Made by a program: the position numbers and the translations under genes. Below the pieces are notes generated by a model. The model ran no database searches, had not been told where the DNA came from, and saw only the letters and a program-made list of their open reading frames with translations. From Ornithodoros turicata (Eukaryota > Arthropoda > Arachnida > Ixodida > Argasidae), in contig NC_088201.1 in assembly GCF_037126465.1 (NCBI RefSeq), positions 141,610,376-141,674,375 of the forward strand: a DNA stretch of 64,000 nt, read 5' to 3'. Each line of letters begins with the position of its first letter. Position 1 is the stretch's first letter. Positions 25,190 to 39,744 of the stretch are shown one piece after another.

Positions 25190-28170
25190 TACCGACTAAG
25201 CCACTGCTTTGTAGACGGTCCCAACGTGTCTCCATCGAAGTATCTTGTTGCGTGACCTCTTTCCCAACACGTCGGGATCGTTAAAAAAATCGGAGTATTG
25301 GAGCATTACGAAAACGCATATGAAGCTGCAACAATCTATATACTCCAAAAGCGTTATCTGCAGCATTCAACTAGCGTTATATAGCTTACGCGTTACGAAA
25401 AAGCATGTGAAGCTGCAACAATGTACTCGAAAATACGACACAGGCGCCGACTCGCCTTAATGGCTACCGAGTACCGACTAGGCCAATTTGTCGTAGACGG
25501 TCCCAACGTGTCTGCACCGAAGTACCTTGTTGTGTGACCTCTTTGCCAACAAGTCGGGATCGTTAAAAAAAATGGAGTATTGGAGCATTACGAAAACGCA
25601 TCTGAAGCTGCAACAATCTATATACTCCAAAAGCGTTATCTGCAACATTCAACTGGCGTCATATAGCTTACGCATTACGAAAAAGCATGTGAAGCTGCAA
25701 CAATGTACTCCAAAATACGACACAGGCGCCGACTCGCCTTAATGGCTACTGAGTACCGACTAGGCCAATTTGTCGTAGACGGTCCCAACGTGTCTGCACC
25801 GAAGTACCTTGTTCTGTGACCTCTTTGCCAACACGTCGGGATCGTTAAAAAAAATTGGAGCATTGGAGCATTACGAAAACGCATCTGAAGCTGCAACAAT
25901 CTACTCCTAAAGCGTTATCTGTATCATCCAACTAGCGTTATATAGTTTACGCGTTACGAAAAAGCATCTGAAGCTGCAACAATCTGTATACTCCAAAGGC
26001 GTTATCTGCAACATTCAACTAGCGTTATATAACTTACGCCTTACGAAAAAGCATCTGAAGCTGCAACAATCTACTCCAAAATACGACACAGGCACCGACT
26101 CGCCTTAATGGCTACCGAGTACGGACTAAGCCACTGTGTCGTAGACGGTCCCAACGCGTCTGCATCGAAGTACTTTGTTGTGTGACCTCTTTGCCAACAC
26201 GTCGGGATCGTTAAAAAAATTGGAGTATTGGAGCATTACGAAAACGCATCTGAAGCTGCAACAATCTGCTCCTAAAGCGTTATCTGTATCATCCAACTAG
26301 CGTTATATAGCTTACGCGTTACGAAAAAGCATCTGAAGCTCCAACAATCTGTATACTCCAAAAGTGTTATCCTGAACATTCAACTAGCGTTATATAGTTT
26401 ACGCGTTACGAAACAGCATGTGAAGCTGCAACAATGTACTCCAAAATACGACACAGGCGCCGACTCGCCTTAATGGCTACCGAGTAGCGACTAAACCACT
26501 GTGTCGTAGACGGTCCCAACGTGTCTGCATCGAAGTACTTTGTTGCGTGACCTCTTTGCCAACACGTCGGGATCGTTAAAAAAAATGAGTATTGGAGCAT
26601 TACGAAAACGCATCTGAAGCTGCAACAATCTACTCCTAAAGCGTTATCTGTATCATCCAACTCGTTATATAGCTTACGCGTTACGAAAACGCATCTGAAG
26701 CTGCAACAATCTACTCCAATATACCACACAGGCCCCGACTCGCCTTAATGGCTACCGAGTACCGACTAAGCCACTGTGTCGTAGACTGTCCCAACGTGTC
26801 TGCATCGCAGTACTTTTTTGTCTGCGTCGGGATCGTTAAAAAATTGGAGTATTGGAGCATTACGAAAACGCATCTGAAGCTGCAACAATTTACTCCAAAA
26901 GACGACACAGGCGCCGACTCGCCTTAATGGCTACCGAGTACCGACTAAGCCACTGTGTCGTAGACGGTCCCAACGTGTCTGCATCGCAGTACTTTTTTGT
27001 CTGCGTCGGGATCTTTAAAAAAAATGGAATATTGGAGCATTACGAAAACGCATCCGAAGCTGCAACAATCTGCTCCTAAAGCGTTATCTGTATCATCCAA
27101 CTAGCGTTATATAGCTTACGCCTTACGAAAAAGCATCTGAAGCTGCAACAATCTATAAACTCCAAACGAGTTATCTGCAGCATCCAACTAGCGTTATATA
27201 GCTAACGCGTTACGAAAAAGCATCTGAAGCTGCAACAATCTCCTCCAAAATACGACAGAGGCGCCGACTCGCCTTAGTTTTGTACCGAGTACCAACTAAG
27301 CCACTGTGTCGTAGACGGTCCCAACGTGTCTCCATCGAAGTACTTTGTTGTGTGACCTCTTTGCCAACACGTCGGGATCGTTAAAATATTGGAGTATTGG
27401 AGCATTACGAAAACGCATATGAAGCTGCAACAATCTATATACTCCAAAAGCGTTATCTGCAGCATTCAACTAGCGTTATATAGCTCATGCGTTAGGAAAA
27501 AGTATCTGAAGCTGCAACAATCTGCTCCAAAATACGACACAGGCGCCGACTCGCCTAATGGCAACCAAGTACCGACTAAGCCACTGTGTCGTAGACGGTC
27601 CCAACGTGTCTGCATCGAAGTACTTTGTTGCGTGACCTCTTTGCCAACACGTCGGGATCGTTAAAAAAATTGGAGTATTGCAGCATTACGAAAACGCATC
27701 TGAAGCTGCAACAATCTGCTCCTAAAGCGTTATCTGTATCATCCAACTAGCGTTATATAGCCTACGCGTTACGAAAAAGCATTTGAAGCTGCAACAATCT
27801 ATATACTCCAAAAGCGTTATCTGCAGCATTCAACTAGCGTTATATAGCTTACGCGTTACGAAAAAGCATGTGAAGCTCCAACAATGTACTCCAAAATACG
27901 ACACAGGCGCCGACTCGCCTTAATGGCTACCGAGTACCGACTAAGCCACTGTGTCGTAGACGGTCCCAACGTGTCTGCATCGAAGTACTTTGTTGCGTGA
28001 CGTCTTTGCCAACACGTCGGGATCGTTAAAAAAATTTGAGTATTGGAGCATTACGAAAACGCATCTGAAGCTGCAACAATCTGCTCCTAAAGCGTTATCT
28101 GTATCATCCAACTGACGTTATATAGCTTACGCCTTACGAAAAAGCATGTGAAGCTGCAACAATGTACTCG
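25190..28170 (+). repeat. 3.02-kb higher-order duplication, copy 1
   Basis: Satellite block repeated at an offset of 3,023-3,024 bp (for example 25,245 to 28,268, 27,274 to 30,298). Shared rare variants prove the pairing: TTCCCAACACG, CACTGCTTTGTAG, TTAGTTTTGTACC and the two-base deletion CCAACTCGTT. Edges are approximate. Confidence 0.85.
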
Positions 28171-28212
28171 AAAATACGACACAGGCGCCGACTCGCCTTA
28201 ATGGCTACCGAG

Positions 28213-31190
28213 TACCGACTAAGCCACTGCTTTGTAGACGGTCCCAACGTGTCTCCATCGAAGTATCTTGTTGCGTGACCTCTTTCCCAACACGTCGGGA
28301 TCGTTAAAAAAATCGGAGTATTGGAGCATTACGAAAACGCATATGAAGCTGCAACAATCTATATACTCCAAAAGCGTTATCTGCAGCATTCAACTAGCGT
28401 TATATAGCTTACGCGTTACGAAAAAGCATGTGAAGCTGCAACAATGTACTCGAAAATACGACACAGGCGCCGACTCGCCTTAATGGCTACCGAGTACCGA
28501 CTAGGCCAATTTGTCGTAGACGGTCCCAACGTGTCTGCACCGAAGTACCTTGTTGTGTGACCTCTTTGCCAACAAGTCGGGATCGTTAAAAAAAATGGAG
28601 TATTGGAGCATTACGAAAACGCATCTGAAGCTGCAACAATCTATATACTCCAAAAGCGTTATCTGCAACATTCAACTGGCGTCATATAGCTTACGCATTA
28701 CGAAAAAGCATGTGAAGCTGCAACAATGTACTCCAAAATACGACACAGGCGCCGACTCGCCTTAATGGCTACTGAGTACCGACTAGGCCAATTTGTCGTA
28801 GACGGTCCCAACGTGTCTGCACCGAAGTACCTTGTTCTGTGACCTCTTTGCCAACACGTCGGGATCGTTAAAAAAAAATTGGAGCATTGGAGCATTACGA
28901 AAACGCATCTGAAGCTGCAACAATCTACTCCTAAAGCGTTATCTGTATCATCCAACTAGCGTTATATAGTTTACGCGTTACGAAAAAGCATCTGAAGCTG
29001 CAACAATCTGTATACTCCAAAGGCGTTATCTGCAACATTCAACTAGCGTTATATAACTTACGCCTTACGAAAAAGCATCTGAAGCTGCAACAATCTACTC
29101 CAAAATACGACACAGGCACCGACTCGCCTTAATGGCTACCGAGTACGGACTAAGCCACTGTGTCGTAGACGGTCCCAACGCGTCTGCATCGAAGTACTTT
29201 GTTGTGTGACCTCTTTGCCAACACGTCGGGATCGTTAAAAAAATTGGAGTATTGGAGCATTACGAAAACGCATCTGAAGCTGCAACAATCTGCTCCTAAA
29301 GCGTTATCTGTATCATCCAACTAGCGTTATATAGCTTACGCGTTACGAAAAAGCATCTGAAGCTCCAACAATCTGTATACTCCAAAAGTGTTATCCTGAA
29401 CATTCAACTAGCGTTATATAGTTTACGCGTTACGAAAAAGCATGTGAAGCTGCAACAATGTACTCCAAAATACGACACAGGCGCCGACTCGCCTTAATGG
29501 CTACCGAGTAGCGACTAAACCACTGTGTCGTAGACGGTCCCAACGTGTCTGCATCGAAGTACTTTGTTGCGTGACCTCTTTGCCAACACGTCGGGATCGT
29601 TAAAAAAATGAGTATTGGAGCATTACGAAAACGCATCTGAAGCTGCAACAATCTACTCCTAAAGCGTTATCTGTATCATCCAACTCGTTATATAGCTTAC
29701 GCGTTACGAAAACGCATCTGAAGCTGCAACAATCTACTCCAATATACCACACAGGCCCCGACTCGCCTTAATGGCTACCGAGTACCGACTAAGCCACTGT
29801 GTCGTAGACTGTCCCAACGTGTCTGCATCGCAGTACTTTTTTGTCTGCGTCGGGATCGTTAAAAAAATTGGAGTATTGGAGCATTACGAAAACGCATCTG
29901 AAGCTGCAACAATTTACTCCAAAAGACGACACAGGCGCCGACTCGCCTTAATGGCTACCGAGTACCGACTAAGCCACTGTGTCGTAGACGGTCCCAACGT
30001 GTCTGCATCGCAGTACTTTTTTGTCTGCGTCGGGATCTTTAAAAAAAATGGAATATTGGAGCATTACGAAAACGCATCCGAAGCTGCAACAATCTGCTCC
30101 TAAAGCGTTATCTGTATCATCCAACTAGCGTTATATAGCTTACGCCTTACGAAAAAGCATCTGAAGCTGCAACAATCTATAAACTCCAAACGAGTTATCT
30201 GCAGCATCCAACTAGCGTTATATAGCTAACGCGTTACGAAAAAGCATCTGAAGCTGCAACAATCTCCTCCAAAATACGACAGAGGCGCCGACTCGCCTTA
30301 GTTTTGTACCGAGTACCAACTAAGCCACTGTGTCGTAGACGGTCCCAACGTGTCTCCATCGAAGTACTTTGTTGTGTGACCTCTTTGCCAACACGTCGGG
30401 ATCGTTAAAATATTGGAGTATTCGAGCATTACGAAAACGCATATGAAGCTGCAACAATCTATATACTCCAAAAGCGTTATCTGCAGCATTCAACTAGCGT
30501 TATATAGCTCATGCGTTAGGAAAAAGTATCTGAAGCTGCAACAATCTGCTCCAAAATACGACACAGGCGCCGACTCGCCTAATGGCAACCAAGTACCGAC
30601 TAAGCCACTGTGTCGTAGACGGTCCCAACGTGTCTGCATCGAAGTACTTTGTTGCGTGACGTCTTTGCCAACACGTCGGGATCGTTAAAAAAATTGGAGT
30701 ATTGCAGCATTACGAAAACGCATCTGAAGCTCCAACAATCTGCTCCTAAAGCGTTATCTGTATCATCCAACTAGCGTTATATAGCCTACGCGTTACGAAA
30801 AAGCATTTGAAGCTGCAACAATCTATATACTCCAAAAGCGTTATCTGCAGCATTCAACTAGCGTTATATAGCTTACGCGTTACGAAAAAGCATGTGAAGC
30901 TCCAACAATGTACTCCAAAATACGACACAGGCGCCGACTCGCCTTAATGGCTACCGAGTACCGACTAAGCCACTGTGTCGTAGACGGTCCCAACGTGTCT
31001 GCATCGAAGTACTTTGTTGCGTGACGTCTTTGCCAACACGTCGGGATCGTTAAAAAAATTTGAGTATTGGAGCATTACGAAAACGCATCTGAAGCTGCAA
31101 CAATCTGCTCCTAAAGCGTTATCTGTATCATCCAACTGACGTTATATAGCTTACGCCTTACGAAAAAGCATCTGAAGCGGCAACAATCTA
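28213..31190 (+). repeat. 3.02-kb higher-order duplication, copy 2
   Basis: Second copy of the block at 25,190-28,170, carrying the same rare variants. Differences are mainly A-run lengths and isolated substitutions. Confidence 0.85.
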
Positions 31191-31735
31191 CTCCAAAATA
31201 CGACACAGGCGCCGACTCGCCTTAATGGCTACAGAGTACCGACTAAGCCACTGTGTCGTAGACGGTCCCAACGTATCTGCATCGCAGTACTTTTTTGTCT
31301 GCGTCGGGATCGTTAAAAAAATTGGAGCATTGGAGCATTACGAAAACGCATCTGAAGCTGCAACAATCTACTCCAAAATACGACACAGGCGCCGACTCGC
31401 CTTAATGGCTACCGAGTACCGACTAAGCCACTGTGTCGTAGATGGTCCCAACGTGTCTGCATCGCAGTACTTTTTTGTCTGCGTCGGGATCGTTAAAAAA
31501 ATTGGAGTATTGGAGCATTACGAAAACGCATCTGAAGCTGCATCAATTTACTTCAAAATACGACACAGGCGCCGACTCGCCTTAATGGCTACCGAGTACC
31601 GACTAAGCCACTGTGTCGTAGACGGTCCCAACGTGTCTGCATCGCAGTACTTTTTTGTCTGCGTCGGGATCGTTAAAAAAATGGAGTATTGGAGCATTAC
31701 GAAAACGCATCTGAAGCTGCAACAATCTGCTCCTA
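31190..31735 (+). repeat. Tandem run of 180-bp A-short modules
   Basis: Three successive A-short modules at 180-bp spacing, then a B module. A-short lacks about 15 bp of A-long, so GACCTCTTTGCCAACAC is replaced by TCTGC before GTCGGG. Because 180 is a multiple of three and the TGA of A-long is lost, one frame stays open across copies (31,225-31,761, 178 codons). Similar runs lie at about 32,970-33,500, 34,240-34,960, 36,110-36,660, 36,930-37,480, 40,150-40,670, 41,415-42,135 and 45,600-46,140. Confidence 0.88.
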
Positions 31736-32569
31736 AAGCGTTATCTGTATCATCCAACTAGCGTTATATAGCTCACGCGTTAGGAAAAAGTATCTGAAGC
31801 TGCAACAATCTACTCCAAAATACAACACAGGCGCCGACTCGAATAATGGCTACCGAGTACCGACTAAGCCACTGTGTCGTAGACGGTCCCAACGTGTCTG
31901 CATCGCAGTACTTTTTTGTCTGCGTCGGGATCGTTAAAAAAAATGGGAGTATTGGGGCATTACGAAAACGCATCTGAAGCTGCAACAATCTGCTCCTAAA
32001 GCGTTATCTGTATCATCCAACTAGCGTTATATAGCTTACGCCTTACGAAAAAGCATCTGAAGCTGCAACAATCTATAAACTCCAAAAGAGTTGTCTGCAG
32101 CATCCAACTAGCGTTATATAGCTCATGCGTTACGAAAAAGCATGTGAAGCTGCAACAATCTGCTCCTAAAGCGTTATCTGTATCATCCAACTAGCGTTAT
32201 ATAGCCTACGCGTTACGAAAAAGCATTTGAAGCTGCAACAATCTATATACTCCAAAAGCGTTATCTGCAGCATTCAACTAGCGTTATATAGCTTACGCGT
32301 TACGAAAAAGCATGTGAAGCTCCAACAATGTACTCCAAAATACGACACAGGCGCCGACTCGCCTTAATGGCTACCGAGTACCGACTAAGCCACTGTGTCG
32401 TAGACGGTCCCAACGTGTCTGCATCGAAGTACTTTGTTGCGTGACGTCTTTGCCAACACGTCGGGATCGTTAAAAAAATTTGAGTATTGGAGCATTACGA
32501 AAACGCATCTGAAGCTGCAACAATCTGCTCCTAAAGCGTTATCTGTATCATCCAACTGACGTTATATAG

Positions 32570-35500
32570 CTTACGCCTTACGAAAAAGCATCTGAAGCTG
32601 CAACAATCTATAAACTCCAACAGAGTTATCTGCAGCATCCAACTAGCGTTATATAGCTTACGCGTTACGAAAAAGCATGTGAAGCTGCAACAATGTACTC
32701 CAAAATACGACACAGGCGCCGACTCGCCTTAATGGCTACCGAGTACCGACTAAGCCACTGTGTCGTAGACGGTCCCAACGTGTCTGCATCGAAGTACTTT
32801 GTTGCGTGACGTCTTTGCCAACACGTCGGGATCGTTAAAAAATTTGAGTATTGGAGCATTACGAAAACGCATCTGAAGCTGCAACAATCTGCTCCTAAAG
32901 CGGTATCTGTATCATCCAACTGACGTTATATAGCTTACGCCTTACGAAAAAGCATCTGAAGCTGCAACAATCTACTCCAAAATATGACACAGGCGCCGAC
33001 TCGCGTTAATGGCTACCGAGTACCGACTAAGCCACTGTGTCGTAGACGGTCCCAACGTATCTGCATCGCAGTACTTTTTTGTCTGCGTCGGGATCGTTAA
33101 AAAAATTGGAGCATTGGAGCATTACGAAAACGCATCTGAAGCTGCAACAATCTACTCCAAAATATGACACAGGCACCGACTCGCCTTAATGGCTACCGAG
33201 TACCGACTAAGCCACTGTGTCGTAGACGGTCCCAACGTGTCTGCATCGCAGTACTTTTTTGTCTGCGTCGGGATCGTTAAAAAAATTGGAGTATTGGAGC
33301 ATTACGAAAACGCATCTGAAGCTGCAACAATCTACTCCAAAATACGACACAGGCGCCGACTCGCCTTAATGGCTACCGAGTACCGACTAAGCCACTGTGT
33401 CGTAGACGGTCCCAACGTGTCTGCATCGCAGTACTTTTTTGTCTGCGTCGGGATCGTTAAAAAAATGGAGTATTGGAGCATTACGAAAACGCATATGAAG
33501 CTGCAACAATCTATATACTCCAAAAGCGTTATCTGCAGCATTCAACTAGCGTTATATAGCTCATGCGTTAGGAAAAAGTATCTGAAGCTGCAACAATCTG
33601 CTCCAAAATACGACACAGGCGCCGACTCGCCTAATGGCAACCAAGTACCGACTAAGCCACTGTGTCGTAGACGGTCCCAACGTGTCTGCATCGAAGTACT
33701 TTGTTGCGTGACCTCTTTGCCAACACGTCGGGATCGTTAAAAAAATTGGAGTATTGGAGCATTACGAAAACGCATCTGAAGCTGCAACAATCTGCTCCTA
33801 AAGCGTTATCTGTATCATCCAACTAGCGTTATATAGCCTACGCGTTACGAAAAAGCATTTGAAGCTGCAACAATCTATATACTCCAAAAGCGTTATCTGC
33901 AGCATTCAACTAGCGTTATATAGCTTACGCGTTACGAAAAAGCCTGTGAAGCTGCAACAATGTACTCCAAAATACGACACAGGCGCCGACTCGCCTTAAG
34001 GGCTACCGAGTACCGACTAAGCCACTGTGTTGTAGACGGTCCCAACGTGTCTGCATCGAAGTACTTTGTTGCGTGACGTCTTTGCCAACACGTCGGGATC
34101 GTTAAAAAAATTTGAGTATTGGAGCATTACGAAAACGCATCTGAAGCTGCAACAATCTGCTCCTAAAGCGTTATCTGTATCATCCAACTGACGTTATATA
34201 GCTTACGCCTTACGAAAAAGCATCTGAAGCTGCAACAATCTACTCCAAAATACGACACAGGCGCCGACTCGCCTTAATGGCTACCGAGTACCGACTAAGC
34301 CACTGTGTCGTAGACGGTCCCAACGTGTCTGCATCGCAGTACTTTTTTGTCTGCGTCGGGATCGTTAAAAAAATTGGAGCATTGGAGCATTACGAAAACG
34401 CATCTGAAGCTGCAACAATCTACTCCAAAATATGACACAGGCGCCGACTCGCCTTAATGGCTACCGAGTACCGACTAAGCCACTGTGTCGTAGACGGTCC
34501 CAACGTGTCTGCATCGCAGTACTTTTTTGTCTGCGTCGGGATCGTTAAAAAAATTGGAGTATTGGAGCATTACGAAAACGCATCTGAAGCTGCAACAATC
34601 TACTCCAAAATACGACACAGGCGCCGACTCGCCTTAATGGCTACCGAGTACCGACTAAGCCACTGTGTCGTAGACGGTCCCAACGTGTCTGCATCGCAGT
34701 ACTTTTTTGTCTGCGTCGGGATCGTTAAAAAAATTGGAGTATTGGAGCATTACGAAAACGCATCTGAAGCTGCATCAATTTACTTCAAAATACGACACAG
34801 GCGCCGACTCGCCTTAATGGCTACCGAGTACCGACTAAGCCACTGTGTCGTAGACGGTCCCAACGTGTCTGCATCGCAGTACTTTTTTGTCTGCGTCGGG
34901 ATCGTTACAAAAATGGAGTATTGGAGCATTACGAAAACGCATCTGAAGCTGCAACAATCTGCTCCTAAAGCGTTATCTGTATCATCCAACTAGCGTTATA
35001 TAGCTCACGCGTTAGGAAAAAGTATCTGAAGCTGCAACAATCTACTCCAAAATACAACACAGGCGCCGACTCGAATAATGGCTACCGAGTACCGACTAAG
35101 CCACTGTGTCGTAGACGGTCCCAACGTGTCTGCATCGCAGTACTTTTTTGTCTGCGTCGGGATCGTTAAAAAAATGGGAGTATTGGGGCATTACGAAAAC
35201 GCATCTGAAGCTGCAACAATCTGCTCCTAAAGCGTTATCTGTATCATCCAACTAGCGTTATATAGCTTACGCCTTACGAAAAAGCATCTGAAGCTGCAAC
35301 AATCTATAAACTCCAAAAGAGTTGTCTGCAGCATCCAACTAGCGTTATATAGCTCATGCGTTACGAAAAAGCATGTGAAGCTGCAACAATGTACTACAAA
35401 ATACGACACAGGCGCCGACTCGCCTTAATGGCTACCGAGTACCGACTAAGCCACTGTGTCGTAGACGGTACCAACGTGTCTGCATCGATGTACTTTGTTG

Positions 35501-35750
35501 TGTGACCTCTTTGCGAAGACATCGGGATCGTTAAAAAAATTGAAGTATTGGAGCATTACGAAAACGCATCTGAAGCTGCAACAATCTACTCCTAAAGCGT
35601 TATCTGTATCATCCAACTAGCGTTATATAGCTTACGCGTTACGAAAAAGCATCTGAAGCTCCAACAATCTGTATACTCCAAAAGCGTTATCCTGAACATT
35701 CAACTAGCGTTATATAGTTTACGCGTTACGAAAAAGCATGTGAAGCTGCA
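32570..35750 (+). repeat. 7.18-kb-offset duplication, copy 1
   Basis: Satellite block matching 39,745-42,925 at an offset of 7,174-7,175 bp (33,189 to 40,364; 34,457 to 41,632; 35,227 to 42,401). Shared rare variants include AAAAAGCCTGTGAAG at 33,940 and 41,115 and CGACTCGAATAATGG at 35,070 and 42,245. Confidence 0.82.
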
Positions 35751-36059
35751 ACAATGTACTCCAAAATACGACACAGGCGCCGACTAGCCTTAATGGCTAC
35801 CGAGTAGCGACTAAACCACTGTGTCGTAGACGGTCCCAACGTGTCTCCATTGAAGTACCTTGTTGTGTGACCTCTTTGCCAACACGTCGGGATCGTTAAA
35901 AAAAATTGGAGTATTGGAGCATTACGAAAACGCATCTGAAGCTGCAACAATCTACTCCTAAAGCGTTATCTGTATCATCCAACTAGCGTTATATAGCTTA
36001 CGCGTTACGAAAAAGCATCTGAAGCTCCAACAATCTGTATACTCCAAAAGCGTTATCCT

Positions 36060-36870
36060 GAACATTCAACTAGCGTTATATAGTTTACGCGTTACGAAAA
36101 AGCATGTGAAGCTGCAACAATGTACTCCAAAATACGACACAGGCGCCGACTCGCCTTAATGGCTACCGAGTAGCGACTAAACCACTGTGTCGTAGACGGT
36201 CCCAACGTGTCTGCATCGCAGTACTTTTTTGTCTGCGTCGGGATCGTTAAAAAAATTGGAGCATTGGAGCATTACGAAAACGCATCTGAAGCTGCAACAA
36301 TCTACTCCAAAATATGACACAGGCGCCGACTCGCCTTAATGGCTACCGAGTACCGACTAAGCCACTGTGTCGTAGACGGTCCCAACGTGTCTGCATCGCA
36401 GTACTTTTTTGTCTGCGTCGGGATCGTTAAAAAAATTGGAGTATTGGAGCATTACGAAAACGCATCTGAAGCTGCAACAATCTACTCCAAAATACGACAC
36501 AGGCGCCGACTCGCCTTAATGGCTACCGAGTACCGACTAAGCCACTGTGTCGTAGACGGTCCCAACATGTCTGCATCGCAGTACTTTTTTGTCTGCGTCG
36601 GGATCGTTAAAAAAATTGGAGTATTGGAGCATAACGAAAACGCATCTGAAGCTGCATCAATTTACTCCAGAATACGACACAGGCGCCGACTCGCCTTAAT
36701 GGCTACCGAGTACCGACTAAGCCACTGTGTCGTAGACGGTACCAACGTGTCTGCATCGATGTACTTTGTTGTGTGACCTCTCTGCCAAGACATCGGGATC
36801 GTTAAAAAAAATTGGAGTATTGGAGCATTACGAAAACGCATCTGAAGCTGCAACAATCTACTCCTAAAGC
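36060..36870 (+). repeat. 819-bp tandem duplication, copy 1
   Basis: Block of one A-long-derived and two or three A-short modules repeated immediately downstream (36,339 to 37,158). Shared variants are CCAACATGTCTGC and GACGGTACCAACG. It ends in a module junction where most of B and the start of C are deleted at about 36,862-36,875. Confidence 0.82.
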
Positions 36871-36878
36871 GTTATCCT

Positions 36879-37690
36879 GAACATTCAACTAGCGTTATAT
36901 AGTTTACGCGTTACGAAAAAGCATGTGAAGCTGCAACAATGTACTCCAAAATACGACACAGGCGCCGACTCGCCTTAATGGCTACCGAGTAGCGACTAAA
37001 CCACTGTGTCGTAGACGGTCCCAACGTGTCTGCATCGCAGTACTTTTTTGTCTGCGTCGGGATCGTTAAAAAAATTGGAGCATTGGAGCATTACGAAAAC
37101 GCATCTGAAGCTGCAACAATCTACTCCAAAATATGACACAGGCGCCGACTCGCCTTAATGGCTACCGAGTACCGACTAAGCCACTGTGTCGTAGACGGTC
37201 CCAACGTGTCTGCATCGCAGTACTTTTTTGTCTGCGTCGGGATCGTTAAAAAAATTGGAGTATTGGAGCATTACGAAAACGCATCTGAAGCTGCAACAAT
37301 CTACTCCAAAATACGACACAGGCGCCGACTCGCCTTAATGGCTACCGAGTACCGACTAAGCCACTGTGTCGTAGACGGTCCCAACATGTCTGCATCGCAG
37401 TACTTTTTTGTCTGCGTCGGGATCGTTAAAAAAATTGGAGTATTGGAGCATTACGAAAACGCATCTGAAGCTGCATCAATTTACTCCAGAATACGACACA
37501 GGCGCCGACTCGCCTTAATGGCTACCGAGTACCGACTAAGCCACTGTGTCGTAGACGGTACCAACGTGTCTGCATCGATGTACTTTGTTGTGTGACCTCT
37601 CTGCCAAGACATCGGGATCGTTAAAAAAAATTGGAGTATTGGAGCATTACGAAAACGCATCTGAAGCTGCAACAATCTACTCCTAAAGCG
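36879..37690 (+). repeat. 819-bp tandem duplication, copy 2
   Basis: Second copy of the 36,060-36,870 block with the same variants, but followed by a complete B and C instead of the deletion junction seen in copy 1. Confidence 0.82.
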
Positions 37691-39744
37691 TTATCTGTAT
37701 CATCCAACTAGCGTTATATAGCTTAGGCGTTACGAAAAAGCATCTGAAGCTCCAACAATCTGTATACTCCAAAAGCGTTATCCTGAACATTCAACTAGCG
37801 TTATATAGTTTACGCGTTACGAAAAAGCATGTGAAGCTGCAACAATGTACTCCAAAATACGACACAGGCGCCGACTCGCCTTAATGGCTACCGAGTAGCG
37901 ACTAAACCACTGTGTCGTAGACGGTCCCAACGTGTCTCCATCGAAGTACCTTGTTGTGTGACCTCTTTGCCAACATGTCGGGATCGTTAAAAAAATTGGA
38001 GTATTGGAGCATTACGAAAACGCATCTGAAGCTGCAACAATCTGCTCCTAAAGCGTTATCTGTATCATCCAACTAGCGTTATATAGCTTACGCCTTACGA
38101 AAAAGCATCTGAAGCTGCAACAATCTATAAACTCCAAAAGAGTTATCTGCAGCATCCAACTAGCGTTATATAGCTTACGCGTTACGAAAAAGCATCTGAA
38201 GCTGCAACAATCTCTTCCAAAATACGACACAGGCGCCGACTCGCCTTAATGGCTACCGAGTACCGACTAAGCCACTGTTTTGTAGACGGTCCCAACGTGT
38301 CTCCATCGAAGTACCTTGTTGCGTGACCTCTTTCCCAACACGTCGGGATCGTTAAAAAAATTGGAGTATTGGAGCATTACGAAAACGCATATGAAGCTAC
38401 AACAATCTATATACTCCAAAAGCGTTATCTGCAGCATTCAACTAGCGTTATATAGCTTACGCGTTACGAAAAAGCATGTGAAGCTGCAACAATGTACTCC
38501 AAAATACGACACAGGCGCCGACTCGCCTTAATGGCTACCGAGTACCGACTAAGCCACTGTGTCGTAGACGGTCCCCACGTGTCTGCATCGAAGTACTTTG
38601 TTGCGTGACCTCTTTGCCAACACGTCGGGATCGTTAAAAAAAATTGGAGTATTGGAGCATTATGAAAACGCATCTGAAAGTCAACAATCTGGTCCTAAAG
38701 CGTTATCTGTATCATCCAACTAGCGTTATATAGCTTACGCGTTACGAAAATGCATCTGAAGTTGCAACAATCTATATACTCCAAAAGCGTTATCTGCAGC
38801 ATTCAACTAGCGTTATATAGCTTACGCGTTACGAAAAAGCATATGAAGCTCCAACAATCTACTCCAGAATACGACACAGGCGCCGACTCGCCTTAATGGC
38901 TACCGAGTACCGACTAAGCCACTGTTTTGTAGACGGTCCCAACGTGTCTCAATCGAAGTACCTTGTTGCGTGACCTCTTTCCCAACACGTCGGGATCGTT
39001 AAAAAAATTGGAGTATTGGAGCATTACGAAAACGCATCTGAAGCTGCAACACTCTATATACTCCAAAAGCGTTATCTGCAACATTCAACTGGCGTCATAT
39101 AGCTTACGCATTACGAAAAAGCATGTGAAGCTGCAACAATCTACTCCAAAATACGACACTGGTGCCGACTTGCCTTAATGGCTACCGAGTACGGACTAAG
39201 CCACTGTGTCGTAGACGGTCCCAACGTGTCTGCATCGGAGTACTTTGTTGTGTGACCTCTTTGCCAACACGTCGGGATCGTTAAAAAAATTGGAGTATTG
39301 GAGCATTACGAAAACGCATCTGAAGCTGCAACAATCTGCTCCTAAAGCGTTATCTGTATCATCCAACTAGCGTTATATAGCTTACGCGTTACGAAAAAGC
39401 ATCTGAAGCTCCAACAATCTGTATACTCCAAAAGTGTTATCCTGAACATTCAACAAGCGTTAAATAGTTCACGCGTTACGAAAAAGCATGTGAAGCTGCA
39501 ACAATGTACTCCAAAATAGGACACAGGCGCCGACTCGCCTTAATGGCTACCGAGTAGCGACTAAACCATTGTGTCGTAGACGGTCCCAACGTGTCTGCAT
39601 CGAAGTACTTTGTTGTGTGACCTCTTTGCCAACATGTCGGGATCGTTAAAAAAATGGAGTATTGGAGCATTACGAAAACGCATCGGAAGCTGCAACAATC
39701 TGCTCCTAAAGCGTTATCTGTATCATCCAACTAGCGTTATATAG

